Assembly: GCF_024637375.1 (NCBI RefSeq)
Contig: NZ_JAGXFK010000018.1
Span: 45,232 to 109,231, forward strand
Source of the DNA: Sediminimonas sp.
Lineage (GTDB): Bacteria > Pseudomonadota > Alphaproteobacteria > Rhodobacterales > Rhodobacteraceae
Length of the DNA: 64,000 bases
Reading direction: 5' to 3'
Shown here piece after piece: positions 10,740-20,403 of this stretch. How positions within the stretch are numbered: the first letter of the stretch is position 1; every line of letters begins with the position of its first letter. Under the pieces are notes generated by a model, which had not been told where the DNA came from, searched no databases, and worked only from the letters and a program-made list of their open reading frames with translations. A program made the position numbers and the translations under genes.

Positions 10740-11169
10740 CCGTTGCGCGCGCCGTTGGTGAACACGCCCGAGGCACAGGTGCCGTCCTCTGCCACGCGGC
10801 CCACCAGGATGCCGCGCTCGGCATAGTCGCCGATGATGTAGGTATATGGATCGCGGTGGATCTGGTGCAGGCGCAGTTCGCCGAAGCTGCTGTCCCAGCG
10901 GCCCTGGAACAGCTCGATGACGGTCGGGGGCGTGAACGGTTTCGCGTCCGATGTTGCCGCCGCCGGACCGGCAGCGCAAAGCGCGATCACAGCCGCATAG
11001 AGCGTGCGGAGCCTGAAAAAGGCCGAATGTTGCATGGGTGCCCTCCCCCGTCGTGGGTGCGTATGGATTGCGTATGGCTCACGCGCCATCCGTCGCATAC
11101 GTGCGGGCTGTCATCCAATATCGCCGGTGTCAAAGCTGCCGTGGCTCCGCCTCTCGGCCGTTCGCCGTC

Positions 11170-11863
11170 TCAGCCACGCGCCGCCTCGGCCGCCGCGCGG
11201 ATGGCGGCGATGTTTTTGCCGTAAGGGGCGGGGTTGGCGACCGAGCCGCCCCTGAACACCGCCGATCCGGCGACCAGCACGTCGGCGCCAGCCTCGACCA
11301 CAAGTGGCGCGGTGTCGGGCGTGATGCCGCCGTCGATCTGGATGTGGATGGGGCGGTCGCCGATCATCGCCCTGATCTTGCGGGTTTTCTCGATGCCTGA
11401 GGGGATGAACTTCTGCCCCCCCGAAGCCGGGGTTGACGGTCATCACCAGCACCATGTCAACGAGGTCGAGCACGTCGGCCACCGCCTCGGCCGGGGTGCC
11501 GGGGTTGAGCACCACGCCCGCCTTGACGCCCTGCGCGCGGATCGCCTGAAGCGTGCGGTGGATGTGCGGGCCGGCCTCGACATGGGCGCTGATCAGGTCG
11601 GCGCCGGCCTCGGCGAAGGCTTCGATATAGGGGTCGACCGGGGCGATCATCAGGTGCACGTCCATGAAGGTGGTGACATGGCGCTTGAACGCCTTGACCG
11701 CCGGCGGGCCGAAGGTGAGGTTGGGCACGAAATGTCCGTCCATCACATCGACATGAACCCAGTCGGCGCCCTGATCCTCGATGGCGGCGATCTCGGCGCC
11801 GAAATCAGCGAAATCGGCCGAAAGGATCGACGGCGCGATCTTGATGGAACGGTCGAAGCTCAC
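11170..11863 (-). pseudogene. rpe: Ribulose-phosphate 3-epimerase, frameshifted at a homopolymer (or sequencing error)
   Basis: IKIAPSILSADFADFGAEI...VDVMDGHFVPNLTFGP...[10 protein letters not shown], then frame change; rest [38 protein letters not shown] in another frame; GTG start overlaps the fba stop. Confidence 0.88.
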
Positions 11864-12909
11864 AGCGTCCCTCCCGCATAGCGTTCTGCCATGTCGTCGA
11901 GGGGCAGAGGTTTGATCTTGCTGGCCTTTCCGGCGGTGCCGAAGCGTTCGAACCGGTCGCGGCAGAGCTTTTCCAGCTCGTCCATCGCCGGGCTCATGAA
12001 CTTGCGCGGGTCGAACTCGCGCGGCTTCTCGGTTGCCAGCTTGCGGAACTGCCCGGTCATCGCCATCCGGCAATCGGTGTCGATGTTGACCTTGCGCACC
12101 CCAGACTTGATGCCGCGCTCGATCTCTTCCACCGGTACGCCCCAGGTTTGCGGCATCTCGCCGCCCCAGGCGTTGATCAGGTCCTGCAGGTATTGCGGCA
12201 CGCTGCTGGAGCCATGCATCACCAGGTGCACGTCGGGGATGCGGGCGTGGATTTCCTCGATGCGCGAGATCGCCAGCGTCTCGCCGGAGGGTTCGCGAGA
12301 GAACTTGTAGGCGCCGTGCGAGGTGCCGCAGGCGATGGCCAGCGCATCCACGCGGGTCAGCCTGACGAACTCGACCGCCTCGGCCGGGTCGGTCAGAAGC
12401 TGCTCGCGGCTGAGCTTGCCCTCGGCGCCGGAGTCGTCCTCCTTGGCCGCCTCGCCGGTCTCCAGGCTGCCCAGCACGCCCAGCTCGCCCTCGACCGAGG
12501 CCCCGACCCAGTGCGCCATGCGCGACACCCGTTCGGTGATCGCCACGTTGTAATCCCACGAGGCGGGGGTCTTCATGTCGGCCTCGAGCGAGCCGTCCAT
12601 CATCACGCTGGTGAACCCGTGGCGGATCGCGCTCAGGCAGGTCGCCTCGTCGTTGCCGTGGTCCTGGTGCAGGCAGATGGGAATGTCGGGGTGCATCTCG
12701 GCCAGCGCCTGCACCATGTGGCGCAGCATGACGTCGCCGGCGTATTTGCGCGCCCCGCGGCTGGCCTGCACGATCACCGGCGCATCCACCGCCTGCGCCG
12801 CGCGCAGAATCGCAAGACCCTGCTCCATGTTGTTGATGTTGAACGCCGGAACCCCGTAACCCCGCTCCGCCGCGTCGTCCAGCAACTGCCGCAATGTGAT
12901 CAATGCCAT
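11860..12909 (-). CDS. fba: Class II fructose-bisphosphate aldolase (Calvin cycle subtype)
   Basis: ORF 349 aa; [30 protein letters not shown]..., HQDHGN, SVMMDGS. Confidence 0.93.
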   Translation of the reverse strand: MALITLRQLLDDAAERGYGVPAFNINNMEQGLAILRAAQAVDAPVIVQASRGARKYAGDVMLRHMVQALAEMHPDIPICLHQDHGNDEATCLSAIRHGFTSVMMDGSLEADMKTPASWDYNVAITERVSRMAHWVGASVEGELGVLGSLETGEAAKEDDSGAEGKLSREQLLTDPAEAVEFVRLTRVDALAIACGTSHGAYKFSREPSGETLAISRIEEIHARIPDVHLVMHGSSSVPQYLQDLINAWGGEMPQTWGVPVEEIERGIKSGVRKVNIDTDCRMAMTGQFRKLATEKPREFDPRKFMSPAMDELEKLCRDRFERFGTAGKASKIKPLPLDDMAERYAGGTL

Positions 12910-13008
12910 CGGTTCGTCCCTTTCAGTTCAGTCGGTCGCGCCGGAGTTCGGCCTGTCGCGCCGCTCTTAACGCGCCGCGGGGTGCGTTTCCAGCAACCTT
13001 TGCACGGC

Positions 13009-13977
13009 TCACCGCGCAGCGATTTCGGCATGCAGGCGCGCGACCTCGCGCACCTCTTCGGCGCTGCCGAACACCAGCGGGGAGCGGGCATGCAGGCCAT
13101 CGGCCTGCTGCGCCATGAGCGACGCCTGCCCGTCCGTGGCCAGGCCGCCGGCCTGTTCGGCGACAAACGCGATCGGGGCGCATTCATAGACCATGCGCAA
13201 CCGCCCGCGCGCGTAGCCCTGGCGCGCATCGCCGGGATAGAGGAACACGCCGCCGCGGCTGAGGATGCGATGCGCCTCCGCCACCAGCGAGCCGACCCAG
13301 CGCATGTTGAAATCGCACCCGCGCGGGCCGTCGGCTCCGGCAAGGCACGCATCGACATAGGCGCGCACGGGGTCTTTCCAGTGGCGCCGGTTCGAAGCGT
13401 TGATGGCGAATTCGCGGGCCTCGTCGGGGATGCGCAGCGCCGTCTCGGCCAACACGAATACCCCCTTTTCGCGGTCGAGCACGAACATCAGGACGCCGTC
13501 GCCGAAGGTCACCACCAGCGCGCAATGCGGGCCGTAGATCACGTAGCCGCCAGCCAGTTGTTCGGACGCCGGGCGCAGGAATGTCGCTTCGGCATCGTCA
13601 CGCGCATCGAGGATCGAAAAGATCGTGCCGATCGACACGTTCACGTCGATGTTCGACGACCCGTCGAGGGGATCGATGGCCACCGCGTAGGCGCCCTGTG
13701 GGGTCATCTCCTGCGCGCTGTCCTGCTCTTCGGAGGCATACCAGCGCACATCCGTCTGCCGCATGCGTGCGGCGAACATCTCGTCGGCCTGCACATCGAG
13801 CGCCTTTTGCGTGTCCCCATCGGTGTTCTCGCCCACCTGCGCGCCAAGGCTCTGGCCCAGCGGGCCGCGGCCGATGACGGCATCCAACTCGACCGCCGCG
13901 GCGGCGAGCGCCTCGATGATCGGGGCAAGGGGCGCGGGGATGTGCGCGGTGTCGATGACAGGGGCGTGCGAGGTCAT
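13009..13977 (-). CDS. fbp: Class 1 fructose-1,6-bisphosphatase
   Basis: IDPLDGSSNIDVNVSIGTIFSI signature; GVFLYPGDAR; ATG at 13977. Confidence 0.94.
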   Translation of the reverse strand: MTSHAPVIDTAHIPAPLAPIIEALAAAAVELDAVIGRGPLGQSLGAQVGENTDGDTQKALDVQADEMFAARMRQTDVRWYASEEQDSAQEMTPQGAYAVAIDPLDGSSNIDVNVSIGTIFSILDARDDAEATFLRPASEQLAGGYVIYGPHCALVVTFGDGVLMFVLDREKGVFVLAETALRIPDEAREFAINASNRRHWKDPVRAYVDACLAGADGPRGCDFNMRWVGSLVAEAHRILSRGGVFLYPGDARQGYARGRLRMVYECAPIAFVAEQAGGLATDGQASLMAQQADGLHARSPLVFGSAEEVREVARLHAEIAAR

Positions 13978-14120
13978 GGTCGTCCTTTCCGGTCGTGAAG
14001 CGCGGATCTGGGCGCGCGCGTACATGCCTTCGCTGATATCTCAGATTCGGCGGGCGATGAGAACGTATTTGTGACCTTGCGACATCGGTGCCCGCGTCAG
14101 CTCTGGCCGCGAACGACATA

Positions 14121-14135
14121 TCCCGCAAGGCGGAA
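14121..14135. promoter_or_regulatory. Candidate IclR-type operator TCCCGCAAGGCGGAA
   Basis: 13/15 match to the perfect palindrome TTCCGCAATGCGGAA at 39866; about 70 bp upstream of the SDR-ligase-iclR operon. Confidence 0.45.
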
Positions 14136-14204
14136 GTATATTTCGAAATATTGATCCGGCTCAGGCTTTGTGCAAACGTCTTGTGAAAGCGCGAGGAGCA
14201 GCAC

Positions 14205-14984
14205 ATGAGATTTGACGGCAAGAACGCCATCGTCACCGGCGCCTCCGGCGGAATCGGGCGGGCCACGGCGGCCCGTCTCACGGCAGAGGGCGCGCGCGTG
14301 GCGCTGGTGGATATTGACAGCGATGCGCTGGCCAAAGCCCGGCCGGACACCGGCGGCCCGCACATGACCCGCGTCTGCGACGTGTCGGACGAAAACGCCG
14401 TGCGCGCCTGTGTCGATGCCGTTCGGGCCGAATTCGGCCACATCGACGTGCTGTGCAACAACGCCGGCATCATCTGCACCGCGGCATCGATCACCGACAT
14501 CGACAGCGCCGAGTGGCCGCGCGTCATGGGGGTGAACCTGTTCGGGGTGGCGCATTTCATCAAGCACACCGCACCGGTCATGATCGAGGCCGGCAATGGC
14601 GGCGCGATCGTCAACACGGCCTCGGTGGCGGGTATCCGGTCGGGCGCGGGGGGCAACATCTATTCCGCATCCAAGGCGGGGGTGATCAACCTGACCATGA
14701 CCAGTGCCTGCGATCTGGGCCAATACGGCATCCGCGTCAACGCGGTCTGCCCCGGCCTGATCGAGACCGGCATGACAAGGCCCGTCTTCGAGCACGCCCG
14801 CGCCGCCGGCAAGGAATCGCGGCTTGGCTCGCGTTGCGAATTGCGGCGCTACGGCCGGCCCGAGGAGATCGCCGCCGCCATCGCCTTCCTGGCCAGCGAC
14901 GACGCCAGCTATATCACCGGGCAGGCGCTGCCGGTGGATGGTGGCAACACCGCGTCGCTGAACCTGCCGGGGATGAAGTTCTGA
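14205..14984 (+). CDS. SDR family oxidoreductase
   Basis: ORF 259 aa; VTGASGGIGRATA, NNAG, YSASKAG motifs. Confidence 0.94.
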   Translation: MRFDGKNAIVTGASGGIGRATAARLTAEGARVALVDIDSDALAKARPDTGGPHMTRVCDVSDENAVRACVDAVRAEFGHIDVLCNNAGIICTAASITDIDSAEWPRVMGVNLFGVAHFIKHTAPVMIEAGNGGAIVNTASVAGIRSGAGGNIYSASKAGVINLTMTSACDLGQYGIRVNAVCPGLIETGMTRPVFEHARAAGKESRLGSRCELRRYGRPEEIAAAIAFLASDDASYITGQALPVDGGNTASLNLPGMKF

Positions 14985-16663
14985 TGCCGGCGATCACCCG
15001 ACACCTGGCACACTGGCCATCCGGTGTGCCGCACCACCTGGAATTACCCGCGCGCAGCATCTTCGACAACCTGGCCCAGGCTGCGGCGCGGTTTCCCGAC
15101 AGTCCGGCGCTGATCTTTCATGGCGCGGTACTGCGCTATGCCGCGCTGCTGAAGCAGGTCGAGGCGCTGGCCGGCGCCTTGCAGGCTCATGGTGTCAAGC
15201 GCGGCGACCGAGTGCTGCTTTACATGCAGAACAGCCCGCAATTCGTCATCGCCTATTACGCGATCCTGCGCGCTGACGCGGTGGTGATCCCGGTCAACCC
15301 GATGAACCGCCATGCCGAGCTTGAGCACCTGGCGCGCGACACCGGCGCGCGCGTCGCGCTGGCGGGTGCCGAGTTGCTGGCGCATGTCGCGCCGCTGGTC
15401 GAGGCGGGCGCGCTGGACCACGTCATCGCCGCGGCCTATGCGGACATGGCCGACCCGGCGCGCGACATCCCCCTGCCCGGGCCGCTGGACGCGATGTCGG
15501 GCCGCGACGTCGCCGGCCCCGGTGTGATTGGCTGGAATGATGCAATTGGCGCCGGGTTCCGCCCCGGTGCGCACCGCGCCGGGCCCGACGACTTGGCGGT
15601 GATCCCCTACAGCTCGGGCACCACCGGGCAGCCCAAGGGATGCATGCACAGCCACCGCACGGTAATGGTCACCGCGCTTGGCAGCGTGGTCTGGAACCCG
15701 GTGGACGAGGCCGACGTTCACCTTGCCACGCTGCCACTGTTTCACGTCACCGGCATGCAGGCCAGCATGAACGGCCCGCTGATGGCGGGCGGCGCGATGG
15801 TGCTGATGACCCGCTGGGACCGCGCCACCGCCGCAGCCTTGATCGAACGGCACCGGGTGACACGCTGGCGCTCGATCTCGACGATGGCGATCGACCTGGT
15901 CAACGACCCCGATTTCAGCCGCTACGATCTGTCCAGCCTTCAGGCCGTCGGCGGCGGTGGCGCCGCCATGCCCGAGGCCATCGCCACCCGGCTGCACGCC
16001 ATGACCGGGCTGCACTACGTCGAAGGCTACGGGCTGTCGGAAACCATGGCCGCCACGCATATCAACCCGGTCACCGAACCGCGTCGGCAATGTCTGGGCA
16101 TCCCCGTCTTCGACGTCGACAGCCGCGTGATTTCCACCGAGGATGGTCACGAACTGGGCCCCGGCGAGGTAGGCGAGATCATTACCCACGCGCCGCAGGT
16201 GTTCCTTGGCTACTGGAACCGGCCCGACGAGACAGCCAAAGCTTTTGTCGAGATCGAGGGCAAGGCGTTCTTCCGCACCGGCGACCTGGGGTATTACGAC
16301 GAGGACGGCTATTTCTACATGGTCGACCGCGTCAAGAGGATGATAAACGCCGCCGGCTTCAAGGTCTGGCCGGCCGAGGTCGAGGCGCTGATGCATCACA
16401 ACCCCGACATCGCCGAGGTCTGCGTGATCGGCGCGCAGGATCCGCGCCGCGGCGAGACCGTCAAAGCCTATGTCGTGCCTGCCGTGCATGCCGGCGACAC
16501 CCTCACCGAGGCCGCCATCATCGACTGGTGCCGCACCGAAATGGCCGCCTACAAGTGCCCGCGGGCCGTGGCGCTGGTGGACAGCCTGCCGAAATCGGGC
16601 GCCGGCAAGGTGCTGTGGCGTCAACTGGCCGAAGCCGACGTGACGGAAAACTCCGGGAATTGA
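14984..16663 (+). CDS. AMP-dependent acyl-CoA synthetase/ligase (long-chain-fatty-acid--CoA ligase type)
   Basis: MPAITRHLAHWPSGVPHHLELPARSIFDNLAQ...; YSSGTTGQPKGC; start overlaps the SDR stop (TGATG). Confidence 0.93.
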   Translation: MPAITRHLAHWPSGVPHHLELPARSIFDNLAQAAARFPDSPALIFHGAVLRYAALLKQVEALAGALQAHGVKRGDRVLLYMQNSPQFVIAYYAILRADAVVIPVNPMNRHAELEHLARDTGARVALAGAELLAHVAPLVEAGALDHVIAAAYADMADPARDIPLPGPLDAMSGRDVAGPGVIGWNDAIGAGFRPGAHRAGPDDLAVIPYSSGTTGQPKGCMHSHRTVMVTALGSVVWNPVDEADVHLATLPLFHVTGMQASMNGPLMAGGAMVLMTRWDRATAAALIERHRVTRWRSISTMAIDLVNDPDFSRYDLSSLQAVGGGGAAMPEAIATRLHAMTGLHYVEGYGLSETMAATHINPVTEPRRQCLGIPVFDVDSRVISTEDGHELGPGEVGEIITHAPQVFLGYWNRPDETAKAFVEIEGKAFFRTGDLGYYDEDGYFYMVDRVKRMINAAGFKVWPAEVEALMHHNPDIAEVCVIGAQDPRRGETVKAYVVPAVHAGDTLTEAAIIDWCRTEMAAYKCPRAVALVDSLPKSGAGKVLWRQLAEADVTENSGN

Positions 16664-16697
16664 CGCGGCGTCATCTTCCTGCGACAGGACAAGCGAA

Positions 16698-17513
16698 ATG
16701 AGAAAAAGAACCGCACAGACACCCGACGAGGAGGCCAACGGCGACCGCCAGTTCGTCACCGCGCTGCATCGTGGGCTGGAGTTGCTGCGCGCCTACAAGC
16801 CTTCGGACAAGGCCGGGCTGGGCAACCGTGAACTGGCGGCACGCACCGGGCTGCCAAATTCGACCGTGTCGCGGCTGACCTACACGCTGCTCAAGCTGGG
16901 TTACCTGGTCTATGACGAAGACACCGGCCGTTATCGCATGGGGGTGCCGGTGCTGGGGCTGGGCTATGCCTGCCTTGGCGGGCTCAAGGTACGCGAGACC
17001 GCGCAGCCGATGATGCAGAAACTGGCCGACGAAAGCGGCGATGGCGTGCTGGTGGCGCTTGGCGGGCGCGACGACCTTGCGATGACCTATATCGCCTGTG
17101 CGCGCGCCGCGCGCAGCATGATCTCGTTGCAGCTCGATGTCGGATCGCGGATTTCGCTGAAACGCTCGGCCATGGGGCGCGCCTATATCGCCGGCACATC
17201 GGACAGCGAACGTGCCCAGATCATGGAGCGGATCGAAGAGGCCACCCCGCCCGAGGATTGGCCGCGTATCCGCGACGAAATCACCGAGGCCGCCGAACAG
17301 ATCCGCGCCCGCGGATTCTACGCCAGCATCGGCAAGTGGCAGTCGGACGTGAACGCGGTGTCCGTTCCCTATCGCCCCTCGCAAAGCGATGCACCAATGC
17401 TGGCGTTCAATCTTGGCGGGCCCGCCTACATCCTGCCACGCGAGCGGCTGGAAGAAGAACTCGGTCCGCGCCTGGTGGCGATGACCGAGGCGCTCAGGCG
17501 CACCGGCGCCTGA
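16698..17513 (+). CDS. IclR family transcriptional regulator
   Basis: ORF 271 aa; N-term HTH LAARTGLPNSTVSRLTYTLLKLGYL, IclR effector domain. Confidence 0.93.
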   Translation: MRKRTAQTPDEEANGDRQFVTALHRGLELLRAYKPSDKAGLGNRELAARTGLPNSTVSRLTYTLLKLGYLVYDEDTGRYRMGVPVLGLGYACLGGLKVRETAQPMMQKLADESGDGVLVALGGRDDLAMTYIACARAARSMISLQLDVGSRISLKRSAMGRAYIAGTSDSERAQIMERIEEATPPEDWPRIRDEITEAAEQIRARGFYASIGKWQSDVNAVSVPYRPSQSDAPMLAFNLGGPAYILPRERLEEELGPRLVAMTEALRRTGA

Positions 17514-17514
17514 T

Positions 17515-18483
17515 CTATTCCGGCACCAGGACGATCTTGCCGACGGCGCCCCGATTCAGGATGCGGTCGAGCACCTGCGCGGCCTCGGACAGGGGATAGC
17601 GCCCCTCGATCAGCGGGCGCACCTTGCCGGCCTGGTACCAGCCCAGCAGCTCGGCCATGTTGTCGGCGTAGGTGTCGGGTTCGAACCGGGTGAAGTTGCC
17701 CCAGAACACGCCGACGACGCTGTATTCCTTGACCAGCGCCAGGTTGACCGGCAGTTGCGGGATCGTGCCGCTGGCGAACCCGATGATCAGCAGCCGGCCA
17801 CCGCGCGCCATCGCCCGCGCGCAGGCGTCGAAAGCCGCGCCGCCGACGGTATCGAACACCGCGTCGGCTCCGCGCCCCTCGGTCAGCGCCTTGATGTCGT
17901 CCTTGAGGTCGTCATAACCGATCGCCTCGTCGGCGCCGTTGTCGCGCGTCAACTGGCGCTTTTCATCGCTGGAGGCGACGGCGATCACCCGCGCGCCGAT
18001 GATCCTGCCGATCTGCACCGCGGCGATGCCCGTGGCGCCCGCCGCGCCCAGCACCACCAGGGTTTCGCCCTGGGCCAGCCCGGCGCGCTGCTTGAGCGCG
18101 TGGTGCGACGTACCGAACGCCACCAGCAGGGCACAGGCGTCGGCGGCATCCATGTCGCCGATGGGAAACACGCGTGCTTCCTCGGCCAGCACCTTTTCGG
18201 CGTAACCGCCCAGCGAACAGATGGTGGCGACGCGGTCGCCCGGTTGCAGGCGCGTCACCTGCGCGCCAACGCTTTCGACAACGCCGGCGGCCTCCATCCC
18301 CGGGACGAAGGGGTGCTCGGGCCGCATCTGGTATTTGCCCTGCACCAGCAGCCCGTCGGGATAGTTGACGCCGGCCGCCTCGGTCCGGATGACAACCTGC
18401 CGGCCGCTTGGCACCGGGTCGTCCATGTCACCGTAAACCAGTTGATCGAGCGGGGCGAATTCGTTGCAGATGATGGCTTTCAT
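17515..18483 (-). CDS. NADPH:quinone oxidoreductase family (zinc-type alcohol dehydrogenase-like)
   Basis: MKAIICNEFAPLDQLVYGDMDDPVP...GAAGATGIAAVQIGRIIGARVIA. Confidence 0.92.
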   Translation of the reverse strand: MKAIICNEFAPLDQLVYGDMDDPVPSGRQVVIRTEAAGVNYPDGLLVQGKYQMRPEHPFVPGMEAAGVVESVGAQVTRLQPGDRVATICSLGGYAEKVLAEEARVFPIGDMDAADACALLVAFGTSHHALKQRAGLAQGETLVVLGAAGATGIAAVQIGRIIGARVIAVASSDEKRQLTRDNGADEAIGYDDLKDDIKALTEGRGADAVFDTVGGAAFDACARAMARGGRLLIIGFASGTIPQLPVNLALVKEYSVVGVFWGNFTRFEPDTYADNMAELLGWYQAGKVRPLIEGRYPLSEAAQVLDRILNRGAVGKIVLVPE

Positions 18484-18722
18484 CGGGGTCTCCCTCATAT
18501 TGCCTCCAGCCTAGGCGCGCGACGCGGATCAGGCAACGGAAACAAGGGGTTCCGTCGCGTCGCATCGAAAGCGGCCCGCATCGCGGAACGGTTGGCGGCA
18601 GTCCGGCCGGCGCATTGGGATGACGCTGCGGAAATCCGGCCCGAAGCGTGAAATTGACTTGGGAAATCAGGGGCCGGCGGCTAGGTTCTCAGCCAGCAGA
18701 CACATGACCATGGGAGGGGATC

Positions 18723-20354
18723 ATGCAAGGCATGATGATGCATCAACCGCTGCGGATCAGCGACATTCTTACCTACGCGGCCGAGGTTCACCCCAAGGGC
18801 GAGATCATCTCGTCGCGCACCGAGGGCGACATCCACCGCCAGACCTACCCCGAGACGCTGGCGCGCGTATCGCAACTGGCCCATGCACTGCGGGCGCACG
18901 GCATCGGCATGGGCGATCGGGTCGCGACGCTGGCCTGGAACGGCTATCGGCATTTCGAACTGTATTACGCCGTTTCAGGGATCGGTGCGATCTGCCACAC
19001 GATCAACCCGCGCCTGGCGGCGGAACAACTGATCTACATCGTCAACCACGCCGAAGACCGGATGATCTTTGTCGATACGACTTTCGTGCCGATCCTCGAG
19101 GCGGTGAAGGATCACCTGCCCGACGACATCACCTACGTCGTGATGACGGATCGCGCGCACATGCCCGAAAACAGCCTTGGTGCGCTGTGCTACGAGGAAC
19201 TGCTCAAAGGCCAGCCCACCGAAATGGACTGGCCCGCGTTCCCCGAGGATACCGCCGCGGGCCTGTGCTATACATCCGGCACCACCGGGCACCCCAAGGG
19301 CGCGCTGTACACGCACCGCTCGACGGTACTGCATGCGCTGATGATCTCGCTGGTTCAGGGCGCCGTCTTCGAGGAAGGCGTCAAGGTGCTGCCGGTGGTG
19401 CCGCTGTTTCACGTCAACGCCTGGGGGCTGCCCTATTCGGCACCGCTGATCGGGCTGACGCTGGTCATGCCGGGGCCGGCGCTGGACGGCCCGAGCCTGT
19501 TCAAGCTGATGGACCAGGAAGAAGTCTATTCCGCCTGGGGTGTGCCCACGGTGTGGCTGGGCCTCCTGGCCGAAATCGAGGCGCAGGGCCGGCTGCCCAA
19601 GGGCTTCGGCGACGTGGTCGTGGGCGGCTCTGCGGCGCCGCGCAGCATGATCGAGACGTTCGAGAAACACGGCGTCAACGTCGGCCACGCCTGGGGCATG
19701 ACCGAAATGAGCCCCATCGGCACCCACGGCAACATGCCGCCAGACGTGCTAGCACTGCCCTTCGAGCAGATGATCGACATGAAAGCCAAGCAGGGCCGCC
19801 GCATCTTTGGCGTGGATCTCAAGATCGTCGATGACGACGGCAAGCGGCTGCCTCATGACGGGCAGGCCGTGGGGGAACTTTATGTGCGCGGCAACACGGT
19901 GGTGTCAGGCTATTTCCACAACGAAGAGGCCACAGCCAAGGCGATAGACGCCGAAGGCTGGTTCGGCACCGGTGACATCGCCACGATCACCCCCAACGGC
20001 ATCCTGTCGATCCAGGACCGCTCCAAGGACCTGATCAAGTCGGGCGGCGAATGGATCAGCTCGATCGACCTGGAAAACGCCGCGATGTCGCACCCGGCCG
20101 TCGCCAGTTGTGCCGCCATCGCCATGCCCCATCCCAAGTGGGACGAACGCCCCGTCCTGGTGGCGGTGCCCGCCGGCAAGGAGCGCCCGGGCCTTGAGGA
20201 AATGCACAACCACATGGCCGAGCATTTCGCCAAGTGGCAATTGCCCGACGACCTGATCTGGGTCGATGACCTGCCGCTGACGGCCACCGGCAAGGTGTCG
20301 AAGCTGACGCTGCGCCAGAAGTTTTCCGACTATACCCTGCCCGATCTGCGTTGA
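18723..20354 (+). CDS. Acyl-CoA synthetase (fatty-acyl-CoA ligase, AMP-forming)
   Basis: ORF 543 aa; YTSGTTGHPKGALYTHRS; WGMTEMSPIGT. Confidence 0.94.
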   Translation: MQGMMMHQPLRISDILTYAAEVHPKGEIISSRTEGDIHRQTYPETLARVSQLAHALRAHGIGMGDRVATLAWNGYRHFELYYAVSGIGAICHTINPRLAAEQLIYIVNHAEDRMIFVDTTFVPILEAVKDHLPDDITYVVMTDRAHMPENSLGALCYEELLKGQPTEMDWPAFPEDTAAGLCYTSGTTGHPKGALYTHRSTVLHALMISLVQGAVFEEGVKVLPVVPLFHVNAWGLPYSAPLIGLTLVMPGPALDGPSLFKLMDQEEVYSAWGVPTVWLGLLAEIEAQGRLPKGFGDVVVGGSAAPRSMIETFEKHGVNVGHAWGMTEMSPIGTHGNMPPDVLALPFEQMIDMKAKQGRRIFGVDLKIVDDDGKRLPHDGQAVGELYVRGNTVVSGYFHNEEATAKAIDAEGWFGTGDIATITPNGILSIQDRSKDLIKSGGEWISSIDLENAAMSHPAVASCAAIAMPHPKWDERPVLVAVPAGKERPGLEEMHNHMAEHFAKWQLPDDLIWVDDLPLTATGKVSKLTLRQKFSDYTLPDLR

Positions 20355-20360
20355 GGATGG

Positions 20361-20399
20361 CGGCCGCGTCGCCGCCACCGATGGGCGGCGACGCGGCCG
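20361..20399. terminator. Strong hairpin between convergent genes
   Basis: 16-bp perfect inverted repeat CGGCCGCGTCGCCGCC/GGCGGCGACGCGGCCG. Confidence 0.65.
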
Positions 20400-20403
20400 T
20401 TAT

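Larger units (their letters stand above)
9072..11035 (-). pseudogene. Secreted hypothetical protein with duplicated domain, interrupted by an IS630-type element
   Basis: N-terminal part 10738-11035 (signal peptide MQHSAFFRLRTLYAAVIALCAAGPAAA...VFTNGARNG) and C-terminal part 9072-9567 (SFQFVLNHDDPERFGGIWAW...) join in frame when the element and one TA are removed. Confidence 0.88.

Noticed and set aside
11111-12559. 482-aa minus-strand ORF
   Set aside because: Chimera of an out-of-frame fba region and the frameshifted rpe; retained only as the rpe pseudogene.
13598-14659. 353-aa minus-strand ORF overlapping fbp and the SDR
   Set aside because: Composition is that of a shadow frame; both strands are better explained by fbp (-) and SDR (+).
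15044-16759. 571-aa minus-strand ORF
   Set aside because: Antisense to the acyl-CoA ligase, with no recognisable domain.
18721-18741. Near-repeat ATGCAAGGCATGATGATGCATCAACC at the ligase start as an operator
   Set aside because: It is coding sequence at the N-terminus (MQGMMMHQP), and the repeat structure is explained by Met codons.
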